From assembly GCA_036519295.1 (NCBI GenBank), contig DATDLN010000025.1, positions 1-43,513 on the forward strand: a DNA stretch of 43,513 bases, given 5' to 3'. The translations under genes and the position numbers were made by a program. This document shows positions 24,496 through 31,523 of the stretch, piece after piece (position 1 is the stretch's first letter; each line of letters opens with the position of its first letter). This stretch comes from JACVRW01 sp036519295 (lineage in GTDB: Bacteria; Actinomycetota; Thermoleophilia; Solirubrobacterales; Thermoleophilaceae). The notes beneath the pieces were generated by a model that was given only the letters and a program-made list of their open reading frames with translations, was not told the origin of the DNA and made no database searches.

Positions 24496-24981
24496 ATGGC
24501 CACCACCCCGCTCCGAGATACCCGGGTCGCGGGCGCCGGTGTGCTCCTCGCGGTGCTCGGTCGCGCAGCAAGCGAGCGCCTACGCGAGGCTCTCAAGCGG
24601 TCGAACCTGAGACCGCGCCAATATCAGGCCCTCGGACTGCTCCGCGAAGCCGGCCCCCGCCCTCAGCAGGCGCTGGGCGAAGCCATGGGGGTCGACCCCA
24701 GCATCCTCGTCACGCTGCTCAATCCGCTCGAGGAGCAGGGCCTGCTGACCCGCCGGCGCGACCGGGCCGACCGCCGCAGGCACATCGTCGCGATCACCAG
24801 GGCGGGCGAGTCGCGGTTCGACGAGGCCGAGCAGACCTACGAGGCCGCCCAGGAGGAGCTGCTCTCGGCGCTCGACTCGGATCAGCGTGCGCAGCTACAG
24901 GCCCTCCTCCTCGAGCTGGAGCGGGCCCTGGCGGTCCCCGACGACGCATGCGAGGGCGAGGATGACGCAGGCGACTGCTGA
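24496..24981 (+). CDS. MarR-family transcriptional regulator
   Basis: A 161-residue winged-helix repressor. The core runs LRPRQYQALGLLREAGPRPQ, QALGEAMGVDPSILVTLLNP (recognition helix) and LLTRRRDRADRRRHIVAITR (wing, with the typical DxRRR). Long dimerisation helices flank it (VLLAVLGRAASERLREALKR and QRAQLQALLLELERALAV). The C-terminus has Cys and acidic residues (DDACEGEDDAGDC); two cysteines could act as a redox switch, which is speculative. Divergent from the DoxX gene. Confidence 0.88.
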   Translation: MATTPLRDTRVAGAGVLLAVLGRAASERLREALKRSNLRPRQYQALGLLREAGPRPQQALGEAMGVDPSILVTLLNPLEEQGLLTRRRDRADRRRHIVAITRAGESRFDEAEQTYEAAQEELLSALDSDQRAQLQALLLELERALAVPDDACEGEDDAGDC

Positions 24982-25022
24982 AGACGCTGCCTCGGCATTG
25001 CGGAGGCGCGCGCGGCGTGGGA

Positions 25023-25037
25023 CGATCCGCCGGATCG
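25023..25037. promoter_or_regulatory. 15-bp palindrome before the cyclic-nucleotide-binding gene
   Basis: CGATCCG-C-CGGATCG is a perfect palindrome directly upstream of the GAGGAGGAG ribosome-binding site of the gene at 25054. It could be an operator or a short mRNA hairpin that exposes the ribosome-binding site. Confidence 0.4.
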
Positions 25038-25053
25038 CACGAGGAGGAGCGTG

Positions 25054-25458
25054 ATGGACGAGGCACGGCTGCGGCAGATCCCGGTGTTCGCCGGGCTGTC
25101 GAAGAAGCAGCGCAAACTCGTGGCCCAAAGCGCGGACGAGATCGACGTCGAGCCGGGCACCCACATGTGCCGCGAGGGCGAGTCGGCCTACGAGTTCTTC
25201 GCGATCGTCGAGGGCACCGCCAAGGTGGTGCGCGGCGACCAATACCTCAACGAGCTCGGGCCGGGCGACTTCTTCGGCGAGATGGGCCTGCTGGCGAAGG
25301 CGCCCCGGAACGCATCGGTGATCGTCAAGTCACCCGTGACCGCGGTCGTCATGACCGGGCCGGCGTTCCGGCACATCGATCGCGAGATGCCCGAGGTGGC
25401 CAAGAAGATCCGGCGCGCCATCGAGGAGCGCGCTCACTGGCTCGAACCGGTCGGCTGA
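25054..25458 (+). CDS. Cyclic-nucleotide-binding domain protein
   Basis: A 134-residue single cNMP-binding beta-barrel: LRQIPVFAGLSKKQRKLVAQ, EPGTHMCREGESAYEFFAIV, ELGPGDFFGEMGLLAKAPRN (phosphate-binding cassette, with Glu and nearby Arg) and ASVIVKSPVTAVVMTGPAF. It lacks a DNA-binding domain, so it is a stand-alone sensor rather than a Crp-type regulator. The ATG at 25054 sits 5-7 bases after a strong ribosome-binding site; GTG 25051 just before it is too close. Its last 25 bases overlap the convergent nine-TM protein gene. Partner unknown. Confidence 0.85.
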   Translation: MDEARLRQIPVFAGLSKKQRKLVAQSADEIDVEPGTHMCREGESAYEFFAIVEGTAKVVRGDQYLNELGPGDFFGEMGLLAKAPRNASVIVKSPVTAVVMTGPAFRHIDREMPEVAKKIRRAIEERAHWLEPVG

Positions 25459-26231
25459 GCGGCGCTGGGCTCCGGCCGCCGCTGTAGGGCCTCGACGGCG
25501 AGCATGACGAGCGTCGGCGGCACCGTCCCGGGGAGGGAGTCGACGACGAGAAAGAGCTGGTTGAAGGCCTGCGCAACGACGAACATCGCCACTGCGGCGG
25601 CGAGCTGCGGCCGGCGCTCGGCGGCGAGAATCCCGCCCACGAGCCCGGATATGAAGTAGTCGCCGTAGTCGGTGGAGGTGTCGCCGATGTCCGCGACCTG
25701 CAGGCGCGGCAGCCCGGCGGCCGGCGCGGCGGCGTTGAAGTGGGCGTTCTGCTCCTCGAAGAACTGGCCGAAGATGAACACGGCGTCGATGGTCGCCATC
25801 GCCACGACGCCGACCTTCAGGAGCAGGAGCGGCGCGGCGCCTGCGAGCAGGCGCCCGAGGGTCACGCACGAGCCGACGATCATGAGCAGCCTGGCCACCT
25901 GGCCGAGCGGATCGTCGGGGAGGGCCAGCGCGGCCGCGAGCAGGGGGACCGTCAGCAACGCCAGCCACGGGCGGGCGCCGTGGGCCGCCCAGCCGAGTGC
26001 CAGCGCGCATCCCGGCGGGACCAGCAGCAGTGCGATCCAGGTCAGGACATCCGCGCTTGCGGTGGCCAGAGTGATCGCGACGACGCTTCCGACCACCGAT
26101 AGCGGCGCCACCGCCGCCCAGCCCCGCCCGCCGAGGCGCACTGCCAGCGCGGCCGGAATCCCGGCGGCGGGGAGCGCGATGCATAGCGCCTGCGCGGCGT
26201 CGAGGAGCGCGGTGTCGGGCTCGAAGAACAC
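25434..26231 (-). CDS. Nine-TM protein resembling presenilin/signal peptide peptidase (A22-like) aspartyl proteases
   Basis: A 265-residue membrane protein with about nine hydrophobic segments (near 8-32, 38-58, 62-82, 88-104, 112-131, 133-157, 189-205, 208-231 and 236-250). Segment 6 has MATIDAVFIFGQF with Asp149, and segment 7 has TDYGDYFISGLVGGILAAE with Asp191. This parallels YDxFWVFG and GLGDxVIPGIFIALL of signal peptide peptidases. Segment 9 has VPPTLVML where the family has PAL. Nine segments with Asp in TM6 and TM7 is the intramembrane aspartyl protease plan, but the usual GxGD reads DYGD, PAL reads PPTL, and TM6 lacks Tyr before Asp. Function is therefore a hypothesis; it could be an unrelated membrane protein. 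The minus strand frame is open and convergent with the cNMP gene. Confidence 0.6.
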   Translation of the reverse strand: MFFEPDTALLDAAQALCIALPAAGIPAALAVRLGGRGWAAVAPLSVVGSVVAITLATASADVLTWIALLLVPPGCALALGWAAHGARPWLALLTVPLLAAALALPDDPLGQVARLLMIVGSCVTLGRLLAGAAPLLLLKVGVVAMATIDAVFIFGQFFEEQNAHFNAAAPAAGLPRLQVADIGDTSTDYGDYFISGLVGGILAAERRPQLAAAVAMFVVAQAFNQLFLVVDSLPGTVPPTLVMLAVEALQRRPEPSAAQPTGSSQ

Positions 26232-26268
26232 CCGCGGACAGGGTGGCAGGCGCCCTCCCGGAGCGGCT

Positions 26269-26466
26269 CTAGGTCTCCCCCGCCCTCACGGTGACAACCT
26301 GGGCCGGATTCACACCGAGCCTTTCCTCACCGACGGTCTCGCGCAGCCAGGCTAGGGTGCCGGGCCCGCTGCGCCTCGCGTTCTCGAGCGCCTTTGCCAC
26401 CTCGTCGGGGGAGCCGTCCACCTCCAGGTGCTCCCCCGTGACCAGCAGCAGCTTCGTGGTGGCCAC
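26269..26466 (-). CDS. Small hypothetical protein
   Basis: Sixty-five residues from GTG 26466: a beta strand (TTKLLLVTGEHLEVDG), a helix (SPDEVAKALENARR) and a second strand (VNPAQVVTVRAGE). This looks like the small DUF-type actinobacterial proteins that resemble a half barrel plus helix. It begins 6 bases downstream of the flippase-like gene's stop on the same strand, so it is probably the last or next gene of that operon. Function unknown. Confidence 0.6.
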   Translation of the reverse strand: MATTKLLLVTGEHLEVDGSPDEVAKALENARRSGPGTLAWLRETVGEERLGVNPAQVVTVRAGET

Positions 26467-26472
26467 GCCCGC

Positions 26473-27570
26473 CTAGCCGGCGCCCGCCACGCCGAGAACG
26501 CGCGTAATCTGGAGGTGGCTGAGACCACCGAAGTACGATCGCTCGATAGAAAGTCGGCGTTGGGCGGGAAGCGCGCCGAGCACGGCCCACGGACCGCCGA
26601 CAGCCGGGCGGAGCGAGGACGACCAACTTGAGACCAGTCGCGCTCCCCGGCCCCCGCCCAGAAGGAGATCGAGCCCCGCCCAGGCGGCGAAACAGAGACT
26701 GCCCACGGTGCCGGTGGCGGTCAACAGCACGCCGGCGGCGGCGGCAGCGGTCACTCCGTGCGGCCCGAGAATCAGCACGCTCGCGGCCGCGCCAACGCTC
26801 AATCCGAACGGGAGCTGACCAAGCGTGACGACCGCGATCAGCACGGCGGTCGCGTCGAATACGGACGCGTCCACACCGACCGCATGCAACAGCAGCCAGT
26901 TGCGCGCAATCTGCGCGAAGACTGCGATCAGCACGAACCCGACCAGTTTCGCGCCGCCCCCGGGCGTGCGCGCGATGGCGAGCCCCTGGCCGAGCCAACG
27001 GACCTTGGCGACGGCCCGGCTTCGCAGCCCCGCACTCACCGCTGCCACGGCGGCGATGCCCAGGATCGGGAACCACCAGGGCAGGCCGAGCGGGCCGATC
27101 AAGGTAAAGGAGACGAGGGCGGCGAGGCTGGCCTCCACGACCAGGATCGGCAGCTCGGCCGCGATCAGCGTAGGCACGGGGGGACTCTCCCGCGGCGCCG
27201 AGCGCCGCAAGGCGAAGATGCGCGCCGCGGTGCCGAGCTGCGTGTTCAGCTGAGAGCCAAGACCGCCCATGCCCGAAGCCCGGTACAGGCGCCTGCGACT
27301 GACGCTCCCGCCCGAGGCGCGAACGCACGAGTACCAGGCTTCGCTCCGTGAAAGCAGCGCGACGACTTGAAGGGCAACCGCCAGTGCAACGATCGCCGGC
27401 GGCGCACCGGTGACGCCCGCCTTGAGCTCGTCCCACTTGGCCACCAGCACGGCGGCGAGCACCAGGCTCGCGCCGATCGAGGCGATCAACACCAACCTGC
27501 TCCGTTGCTCACGACAGTGGCGCCGTGCCACCGTGAGCACCCCTCGCCGCTGTGGGCTCGAGGTCTTCAT
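26473..27570 (-). CDS. Lysylphosphatidylglycerol-synthase-TM/UPF0104 flippase-like membrane protein
   Basis: A 365-residue integral membrane protein with about eight segments. Family-like stretches are MGGLGSQLNTQLGTAARIFA (after TM2), GFVLIAVFAQIARNWLLLHA and FDATAVLIAVVTLGQLPFGL, then SVGAAASVLILGPHG. The LPG_synthase_TM family includes the flippase half of MprF and stand-alone lipid-linked transporters; no catalytic transferase domain is attached. The C-terminal 45 residues are basic and soluble. ATG 27570 follows the stop of a small gene by three bases, indicating tight coupling. A long opposite-frame shadow at 26327-27436 is arginine-rich and was ignored. Confidence 0.75.
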   Translation of the reverse strand: MKTSSPQRRGVLTVARRHCREQRSRLVLIASIGASLVLAAVLVAKWDELKAGVTGAPPAIVALAVALQVVALLSRSEAWYSCVRASGGSVSRRRLYRASGMGGLGSQLNTQLGTAARIFALRRSAPRESPPVPTLIAAELPILVVEASLAALVSFTLIGPLGLPWWFPILGIAAVAAVSAGLRSRAVAKVRWLGQGLAIARTPGGGAKLVGFVLIAVFAQIARNWLLLHAVGVDASVFDATAVLIAVVTLGQLPFGLSVGAAASVLILGPHGVTAAAAAGVLLTATGTVGSLCFAAWAGLDLLLGGGRGARLVSSWSSSLRPAVGGPWAVLGALPAQRRLSIERSYFGGLSHLQITRVLGVAGAG

Positions 27571-27573
27571 TCG

Positions 27574-27783
27574 CTAGAGCCCGCGCCTCCGAGCATCCTC
27601 GCTCAACACCCTTGCCAGCTCCCGCGGCTCGGTTCTTCTCTCGAGGCGGTCGGCCTGATCATCGCGGCGCCTCGACTCGCGGTGAATCGAATCCTGGATC
27701 CCCTCGACGAGGCTCTCCAGGTCGGCGACTCGGCGCTTCCATGCGGCCACCGATAGCCTGTTGCCCGCCGCGAAGGCGCTCAA
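27574..27783 (-). CDS. Short charged coiled-coil protein coupled to the flippase-like gene
   Basis: The stop TAG (27576-27574) lies three bases before the ATG of the flippase-like gene. The frame shows WKRRVADLESLVEGIQDSIH, then RRDDQADRLERRTEPREL: a charged, helix-forming segment unlike a shadow frame. It is open upstream to 28086, but that part is low quality. TTG 27783 (SAFAAGNRLSV) or an internal GTG (AAWKRR) are candidate starts; I use TTG, with GGAGG some 12 bases upstream. That ribosome-binding site fits an ATG in another frame (27787) better, so the start is uncertain. Function unknown. Confidence 0.42.
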   Translation of the reverse strand: MSAFAAGNRLSVAAWKRRVADLESLVEGIQDSIHRESRRRDDQADRLERRTEPRELARVLSEDARRRGL

Positions 27784-27998
27784 ACATGCCGCCACCCCTC
27801 CACCTCTGTCGGGTGTACCGGCGCGCCAGGCAGAGGAGAGAGCCTGAAGTGCGGGTCCGGGCATGCCCCGGGACGTCCAGGCGAGTGTAACCCACTGGCC
27901 CCGGCTAACCTGTAGGGCGAGGTATCCACCGTCGGGTGCTGCGCTCCCCCGCATCCCCCTGTGGTTCATTGATCTTGGGGGCGGCGAGGAGGCGGCAC

Positions 27999-28235
27999 GT
28001 GACGGATCAGGAGCACGAAGAGGGCTCCGGCACCTCGGCCCGGGGCGAGGCGGCCTGGAAAGAGGAGAGGGAGCGGATCGCCGCACGTAACGAGCGCGCG
28101 CGCAAGGCCGGGAAGCAGCGGCGCGAGACCTACGAGCGCGAACGTGAGGACGCGCGCCGTCAGGCCGAGCGGCGCCGCCGCGAAGCCGCCCGGGCAGCGG
28201 CTCCGGCGCCCCATCCGACCCGCCGGGTAGGCTGA
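27999..28235 (+). CDS. Small highly charged coiled-coil protein
   Basis: Seventy-eight residues from GTG 27999, with GAGGAGGCGG just upstream as ribosome-binding site. It is almost entirely charged: ERERIAARNERARKAGKQRR and YEREREDARRQAERRRREAA, predicted as one long helix, with an Ala/Pro tail. There is no Cys or hydrophobic core, so it is probably disordered or nucleic-acid-associated. The gene begins a small plus-strand pair with the 53-residue gene at 28273. Family not recognised. Confidence 0.55.
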   Translation: MTDQEHEEGSGTSARGEAAWKEERERIAARNERARKAGKQRRETYEREREDARRQAERRRREAARAAAPAPHPTRRVG

Positions 28236-28272
28236 GTAGTGGGGTTTTTAGCCCGGCCTATGGAGGCGTGAA

Positions 28273-28434
28273 GTGAAGACCCAGAAGGACCGAGCCGAGG
28301 AGCGCCGCCGCGAGAAGCTGGCGCAGATCCGGGACGAGGTTGCCAAGGGCAAGCTGACGATCAGGCAGATGACGCCCGAGGAGCGCGCTGCCCACCCGCC
28401 GCGTCCGCGTGGCGGTAAGTCCCGCGGCCGCTGA
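28273..28434 (+). CDS. 53-residue basic protein
   Basis: GTG 28273 follows GGAGG by 6 bases (TATGGAGGCGTGAAGTG). Translation gives KTQKDRAEERRREKLAQIRD, EVAKGKLTIRQMTPEERAAH and a PPRPRGGKSRGR tail. The KGKLTIRQMTPEER stretch looks structured and conserved-protein-like, unlike random high-GC frames. Charged and helical, it may bind nucleic acid. It lies 37 bases after the preceding charged protein; function unknown. Confidence 0.5.
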   Translation: MKTQKDRAEERRREKLAQIRDEVAKGKLTIRQMTPEERAAHPPRPRGGKSRGR

Positions 28435-28558
28435 TCGAGCCGGCGGAAGGGCTCGCCTGGGCACGGGCGGCGAGCCTGGCGCTCAGTCCAGCGGACGGGG
28501 ATGTCCTTCAGGCCCGCGACCCTGTGACGTGATCGAGGCTCTCCGGGTGAGACCGCAG

Positions 28559-28867
28559 TTACTCCGCGAGAGCCACGGTGGCGGACGCCCCGGCACCGGC
28601 CGACCCCTTCCGCCGTCCCGGACATTCGAAGTCATTGAGCTGCACGGTCACCTGGTCGGTCGTCGACGGGCGGTTCGGGAAGTTCACCGTCCGAGCGGGC
28701 CCCACGCCGCGTGAGGTCAGGCTGACCCACACCTTGCCCGTCCCGCCGGGGGCGGTCAGGTTGGTGGCGCCGTCCGACCCCACGTCGAACGCGAACATCC
28801 CGATGACCCTCTTGTTGATCGGACAGGTGGCCGCGTTGCAGACGTTCGTGCCGTTGATCTCGAGCAC
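28559..28867 (-). CDS. Hypothetical beta-rich protein, probably frameshifted 5' end
   Basis: From GTG 28867 the frame gives 102 residues: EINGTNVCNAATCPINKRVI, MFAFDVGSDGATNLTAPGG and VQLNDFECPGRRKGS. It has three cysteines and a beta-rich look, and may be an extracytoplasmic domain. It lacks a signal peptide. Just upstream, another minus frame reads ALDLLTEKSPNHVSMVATRN KELWG (28905-28975). Adding one base near 28893 would join the two frames as KELWG-ATKGAENDVLEING. So this is either a short gene or a longer one broken by a one-base deletion, like other broken genes in this stretch. Confidence 0.4.
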   Translation of the reverse strand: MLEINGTNVCNAATCPINKRVIGMFAFDVGSDGATNLTAPGGTGKVWVSLTSRGVGPARTVNFPNRPSTTDQVTVQLNDFECPGRRKGSAGAGASATVALAE

Positions 28868-29014
28868 GTCGTTCTCGGCGCCCTTGGTCGCCCCACAGCT
28901 CCTTGTTACGCGTGGCGACCATGCTCACGTGGTTGGGGCTCTTCTCCGTGAGGAGGTCGAGCGCGCTGCCGGCTTCGGACGCCTCATGCGCAATTCCTAC
29001 ACGACGCGCGCAAT

Positions 29015-29051
29015 GTATCAAAACATCACGGGCTGAATGTCACGAACTCGG
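29015..29051. promoter_or_regulatory. 37-nt element upstream of the TetR gene, copy 1
   Basis: This copy matches 31077-31113 at 26 of 37 positions without gaps: GTNTCAAAACATNACG, a 4-nt variable part, then GAATGTNNCGAANTNGG. It lies 18 bases before the ATG of the TetR/QsdR-type regulator and contains ACAT...ATGT inverted half-sites. It is a likely autoregulatory operator. Confidence 0.55.
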
Positions 29052-29068
29052 TATCTTGAAAACGGGCC

Positions 29069-29671
29069 ATGACGACTACGACCACGACACCTCGGCGCCG
29101 CGGCCGGCCTCCGGCGGCCAGTCGCGAGGACGTCTTGCGCGCGGCGATGCACCGTTACCTGCGCGGGCGGCGAGTCGACGTCCAGGCGATCGCCGCCGAG
29201 CTCGGCCTCGGCCGGACGACCGTCTACCGCTGGTTCGGGTCGCGAGAGGGGCTCATCGGGGAGGTGCTCGTGCGCGCGGCCGAGCCACTGCTCGTGGACG
29301 CGCGCGCAAAGGCCCGCGGGCGCGGCGGTCACGCGCTGCTCGACACCTTCGACCGGCTCAACCGCAGCCTCGTCGACGCCCCCGCTCTGCGCCAGTTCGT
29401 CGAGCAGGAGCGCGAGGCCGCGCTGCGCATCATCACCTCGAGCGCGGGGCAGCCGCAGCGGGTGATGGTCGCCAGGATCGCGGAGATGATCGAGGACGAG
29501 GAGCGAGCCGGAAACTACGACCCGCCCGTCGATCCCTCCACGCTGGCCTACGCGATCGTGCGTCTCGCGGAGGCGTTCCTCTTCAACGACGCCATCGCCG
29601 GCATTCGCGGCGACGTCGACCGCCTCCGGGACGTCGAGGCGGCCATCCTCGGCGTGACTACCTCCCGCTGA
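29069..29671 (+). CDS. TetR-family regulator, QsdR-like
   Basis: A 200-residue repressor. After a Thr/Arg-rich start (TPRRRGRPPAASRE), the DNA-binding domain reads DVLRAAMHRYLRGRRVDVQA, IAAELGLGRTTVYRWFGSRE (helix-turn-helix) and GLIGEVLVRAAEPL. The ligand domain has FDRLNRSLVDAPALRQFVEQ and VDPSTLAYAIVRLAEAFLFN, a layout matching QsdR, the regulator of a lactonase operon in Rhodococcus. The cognate ligand is unknown here. A 37-nt element precedes both this gene and the hydrolase/VOC gap, so these genes probably form its regulon. Its stop overlaps the convergent hydrolase by 14 bases. Confidence 0.85.
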   Translation: MTTTTTTPRRRGRPPAASREDVLRAAMHRYLRGRRVDVQAIAAELGLGRTTVYRWFGSREGLIGEVLVRAAEPLLVDARAKARGRGGHALLDTFDRLNRSLVDAPALRQFVEQEREAALRIITSSAGQPQRVMVARIAEMIEDEERAGNYDPPVDPSTLAYAIVRLAEAFLFNDAIAGIRGDVDRLRDVEAAILGVTTSR

Positions 29672-31061
29672 TCGTCGTCAGGAAGTGCACGAGCTCGTCC
29701 AGGAACTCGTTGTTCGGACTGGCCGACGCGGGATCGTTGTGGGCGTACGTCTCGTGGCGCTCGACCAGCGTCAGGTTCCGCCGCGGGATGCCCGACTGGC
29801 CCGCCAGGACTCTGGCCGCGTCGAGTACTCTCGTCCCGCCCAGCGAGGCGCCGAAGGCGTAGATCCGCAGACCCCTCGGGAGGTCATCGCCATGCGTCGC
29901 CCGAACGTCGAGCACGTCCTGCGCGGGATTGGCGTTCCCGGCCGCGACCGCCCCCGAGTCGATCGTCAGGCGGCGCGGGTGGTACCAGGCCGTGCCGTCG
30001 AGGCCCTTCAGCCCCGTGCCGGAGAACATGCGCGCGTAGCGCCTGATCGGGCTCAGCTCGCCGGCCCGGTCCCAGCCGCGCCGCTCGCCCGTGGCGGCAA
30101 GGTGGCCCAGATGGGCCTGCGCCGCGGCGAGGGCGGGGGGCGAGGTCTCGGTGTCCAGCGCGTAGCCGTACGAAGCGATGTTCGTGGTCGGGACCGGGGG
30201 CTTCAGGTTGTCGGGCAGGAGTGGCCAGGTCTGGAGCTCCGACGTTCCGTTCGGGTTCATGAGCACGCCCGTGGAGGCAACGACGTTGAAGAGGCCCGCG
30301 AACGGAGCGGGGATTCCCCCGAACGCCAGCCACGGCGAACCGCCCTGCAGCTCCTGTAGCGACTGACCCGCCTGCTCCGCAGTCACCGGCGTCGGGCCGC
30401 TGCCGCCGTCGTCGAGAACAAGCCCGGAGAGGCCCTTGGCCCCGGGCGTTCCCCTGAAGTCCCAGGTGGCGTAGGCGGTCGTGATCGAGCCTCCAAGCGA
30501 GTGGCCGCCGACCACGACCTTGCCTCGCAGCCTCTTCGCGGCCTTCACCACCCGCCTCAGGTCCTCGATCTCCACGCGCATGCCCCACTGGCGTGCGAAC
30601 GGGACGTCGGCGTCGCGGATCGGCTCGTAGTGGTCGGGAACGACGCTTTCCCCCTTGGTGATGTAGCCGAGGTAGTAGTCGAACAGCCGCTGGTCCGTGG
30701 CCCGGCCCGCCTTCGCCTGGTTGACGACCGACTGGTCCTCGAGGAGGTTCTCCCGGCGCTCGACCGCCCAGACCTGCCAGCCCCTGGCCCTCCTGACGAT
30801 GTCCCTCGCCAGCGGCGCGAAGTACGCGGCGCTCGCGGACGTACCAGGATTGAGCACCAGCACGTTCTTCGCGCGCGACGGCCCGACCTCGAGCACGCCG
30901 ACCCTGTTGAATTTGGCGGGAGTGCCCGGGGCAGCGAACCCATCGATGCACTCGAATCGCGTGTCGGCCACGGCCGAGGGCACGAGTGCGACGACCATCC
31001 ACAGCGCTGCTGCCGTCGCGAGCACAACTGCACGCACCGCCTGCCGCCTCCCAAAATTCAT
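29658..31061 (-). CDS. Secreted alpha/beta hydrolase
   Basis: A 467-residue protein with a signal peptide (about 1-32: AVRAVVLATAAALWMVVAL, cleaved after SAVA). Hydrolase features are VLVLNPGTSASAAYFAP (oxyanion region), the nucleophile elbow VVVGGHSLGGSITTAY with Ser near 191, Asp candidates in LSGLVLDDGG, and RHETYAHNDP near the C-terminus carrying the likely catalytic His. Such enzymes are secreted esterases, lipases or lactonases; the substrate is unknown. Divergent from the VOC gene at 31128 and convergent with the TetR gene. The 37-nt element copy 2 lies in the divergent gap. Confidence 0.85.
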   Translation of the reverse strand: MNFGRRQAVRAVVLATAAALWMVVALVPSAVADTRFECIDGFAAPGTPAKFNRVGVLEVGPSRAKNVLVLNPGTSASAAYFAPLARDIVRRARGWQVWAVERRENLLEDQSVVNQAKAGRATDQRLFDYYLGYITKGESVVPDHYEPIRDADVPFARQWGMRVEIEDLRRVVKAAKRLRGKVVVGGHSLGGSITTAYATWDFRGTPGAKGLSGLVLDDGGSGPTPVTAEQAGQSLQELQGGSPWLAFGGIPAPFAGLFNVVASTGVLMNPNGTSELQTWPLLPDNLKPPVPTTNIASYGYALDTETSPPALAAAQAHLGHLAATGERRGWDRAGELSPIRRYARMFSGTGLKGLDGTAWYHPRRLTIDSGAVAAGNANPAQDVLDVRATHGDDLPRGLRIYAFGASLGGTRVLDAARVLAGQSGIPRRNLTLVERHETYAHNDPASASPNNEFLDELVHFLTTISGR

Positions 31062-31076
31062 ACAACAGCGTCGAAC

Positions 31077-31113
31077 GTTTCAAAACATAACGCATCGAAT
31101 GTGCCGAAGTTGG
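31077..31113. promoter_or_regulatory. 37-nt element in the hydrolase/VOC divergent gap, copy 2
   Basis: Second copy of the element at 29015-29051. It lies between the hydrolase ATG (31061) and the VOC ATG (31128), so a repressor bound here could control both. It overlaps the region where promoters must lie, ending just before the VOC ribosome-binding site AAAGGAGA. Confidence 0.55.
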
Positions 31114-31127
31114 GGAAAGGAGACAAC

Positions 31128-31496
31128 ATGGGCCAGCCGGTAGTCCACTTCGAGATCGTCGGGAAGGACGCGGACAAGCTCAAGAGCTACTACTCCGACC
31201 TGTTCGGTTGGGAGTTCGACTCGAACAACCCGATGAACTACGGGGTCGTGCAGCGCGAGGGGAACACCAACACCGACGGCGTCGGAATCGGCGGCGGTGT
31301 GGGACCGGGGCCGGAGGGGTATCCCGGCCACGTGACCTTCTACGTCGAGGTGCCCGACGTGGGGGCCGCGCTCGCCAAGGCCGAGAGCCTGGGCGGGACG
31401 CGGATGATGGGACCGGACAAGCCGATGGAGGGACTCGAGATCGGCCTCTTCAACGACCCGGAGGGCCACGTGGTCGGTCTCGTCAAGAGCGGGTAG
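31128..31496 (+). CDS. VOC (glyoxalase/bleomycin-resistance) family protein
   Basis: A 122-residue single VOC module pair: VVHFEIVGKDADKLKSYYSD, LFGWEFDSNN, VGIGGGVGPGPEGYPGHVTF, VEVPDVGAALAKAESLGGTR and IGLFNDPEGHVVGLVKSG. His and Glu residues at the strand starts are consistent with metal binding, though many such small proteins are enzymes of unknown substrate. ATG 31128 has an ideal AAAGGAGA ribosome-binding site. The frame is open upstream through the hydrolase gene, but that portion is a shadow. It probably belongs to the TetR-regulated set. Confidence 0.85.
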   Translation: MGQPVVHFEIVGKDADKLKSYYSDLFGWEFDSNNPMNYGVVQREGNTNTDGVGIGGGVGPGPEGYPGHVTFYVEVPDVGAALAKAESLGGTRMMGPDKPMEGLEIGLFNDPEGHVVGLVKSG

Positions 31497-31523
31497 CGGC
31501 AGCAGGGGCGGGCGGGCCGGACC

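Noticed and set aside
26327..27436. 369-codon minus frame over the flippase-like gene
   Set aside because: Arginine-rich, without membrane segments; the competing frame 26473-27570 gives clear TM segments and family motifs.
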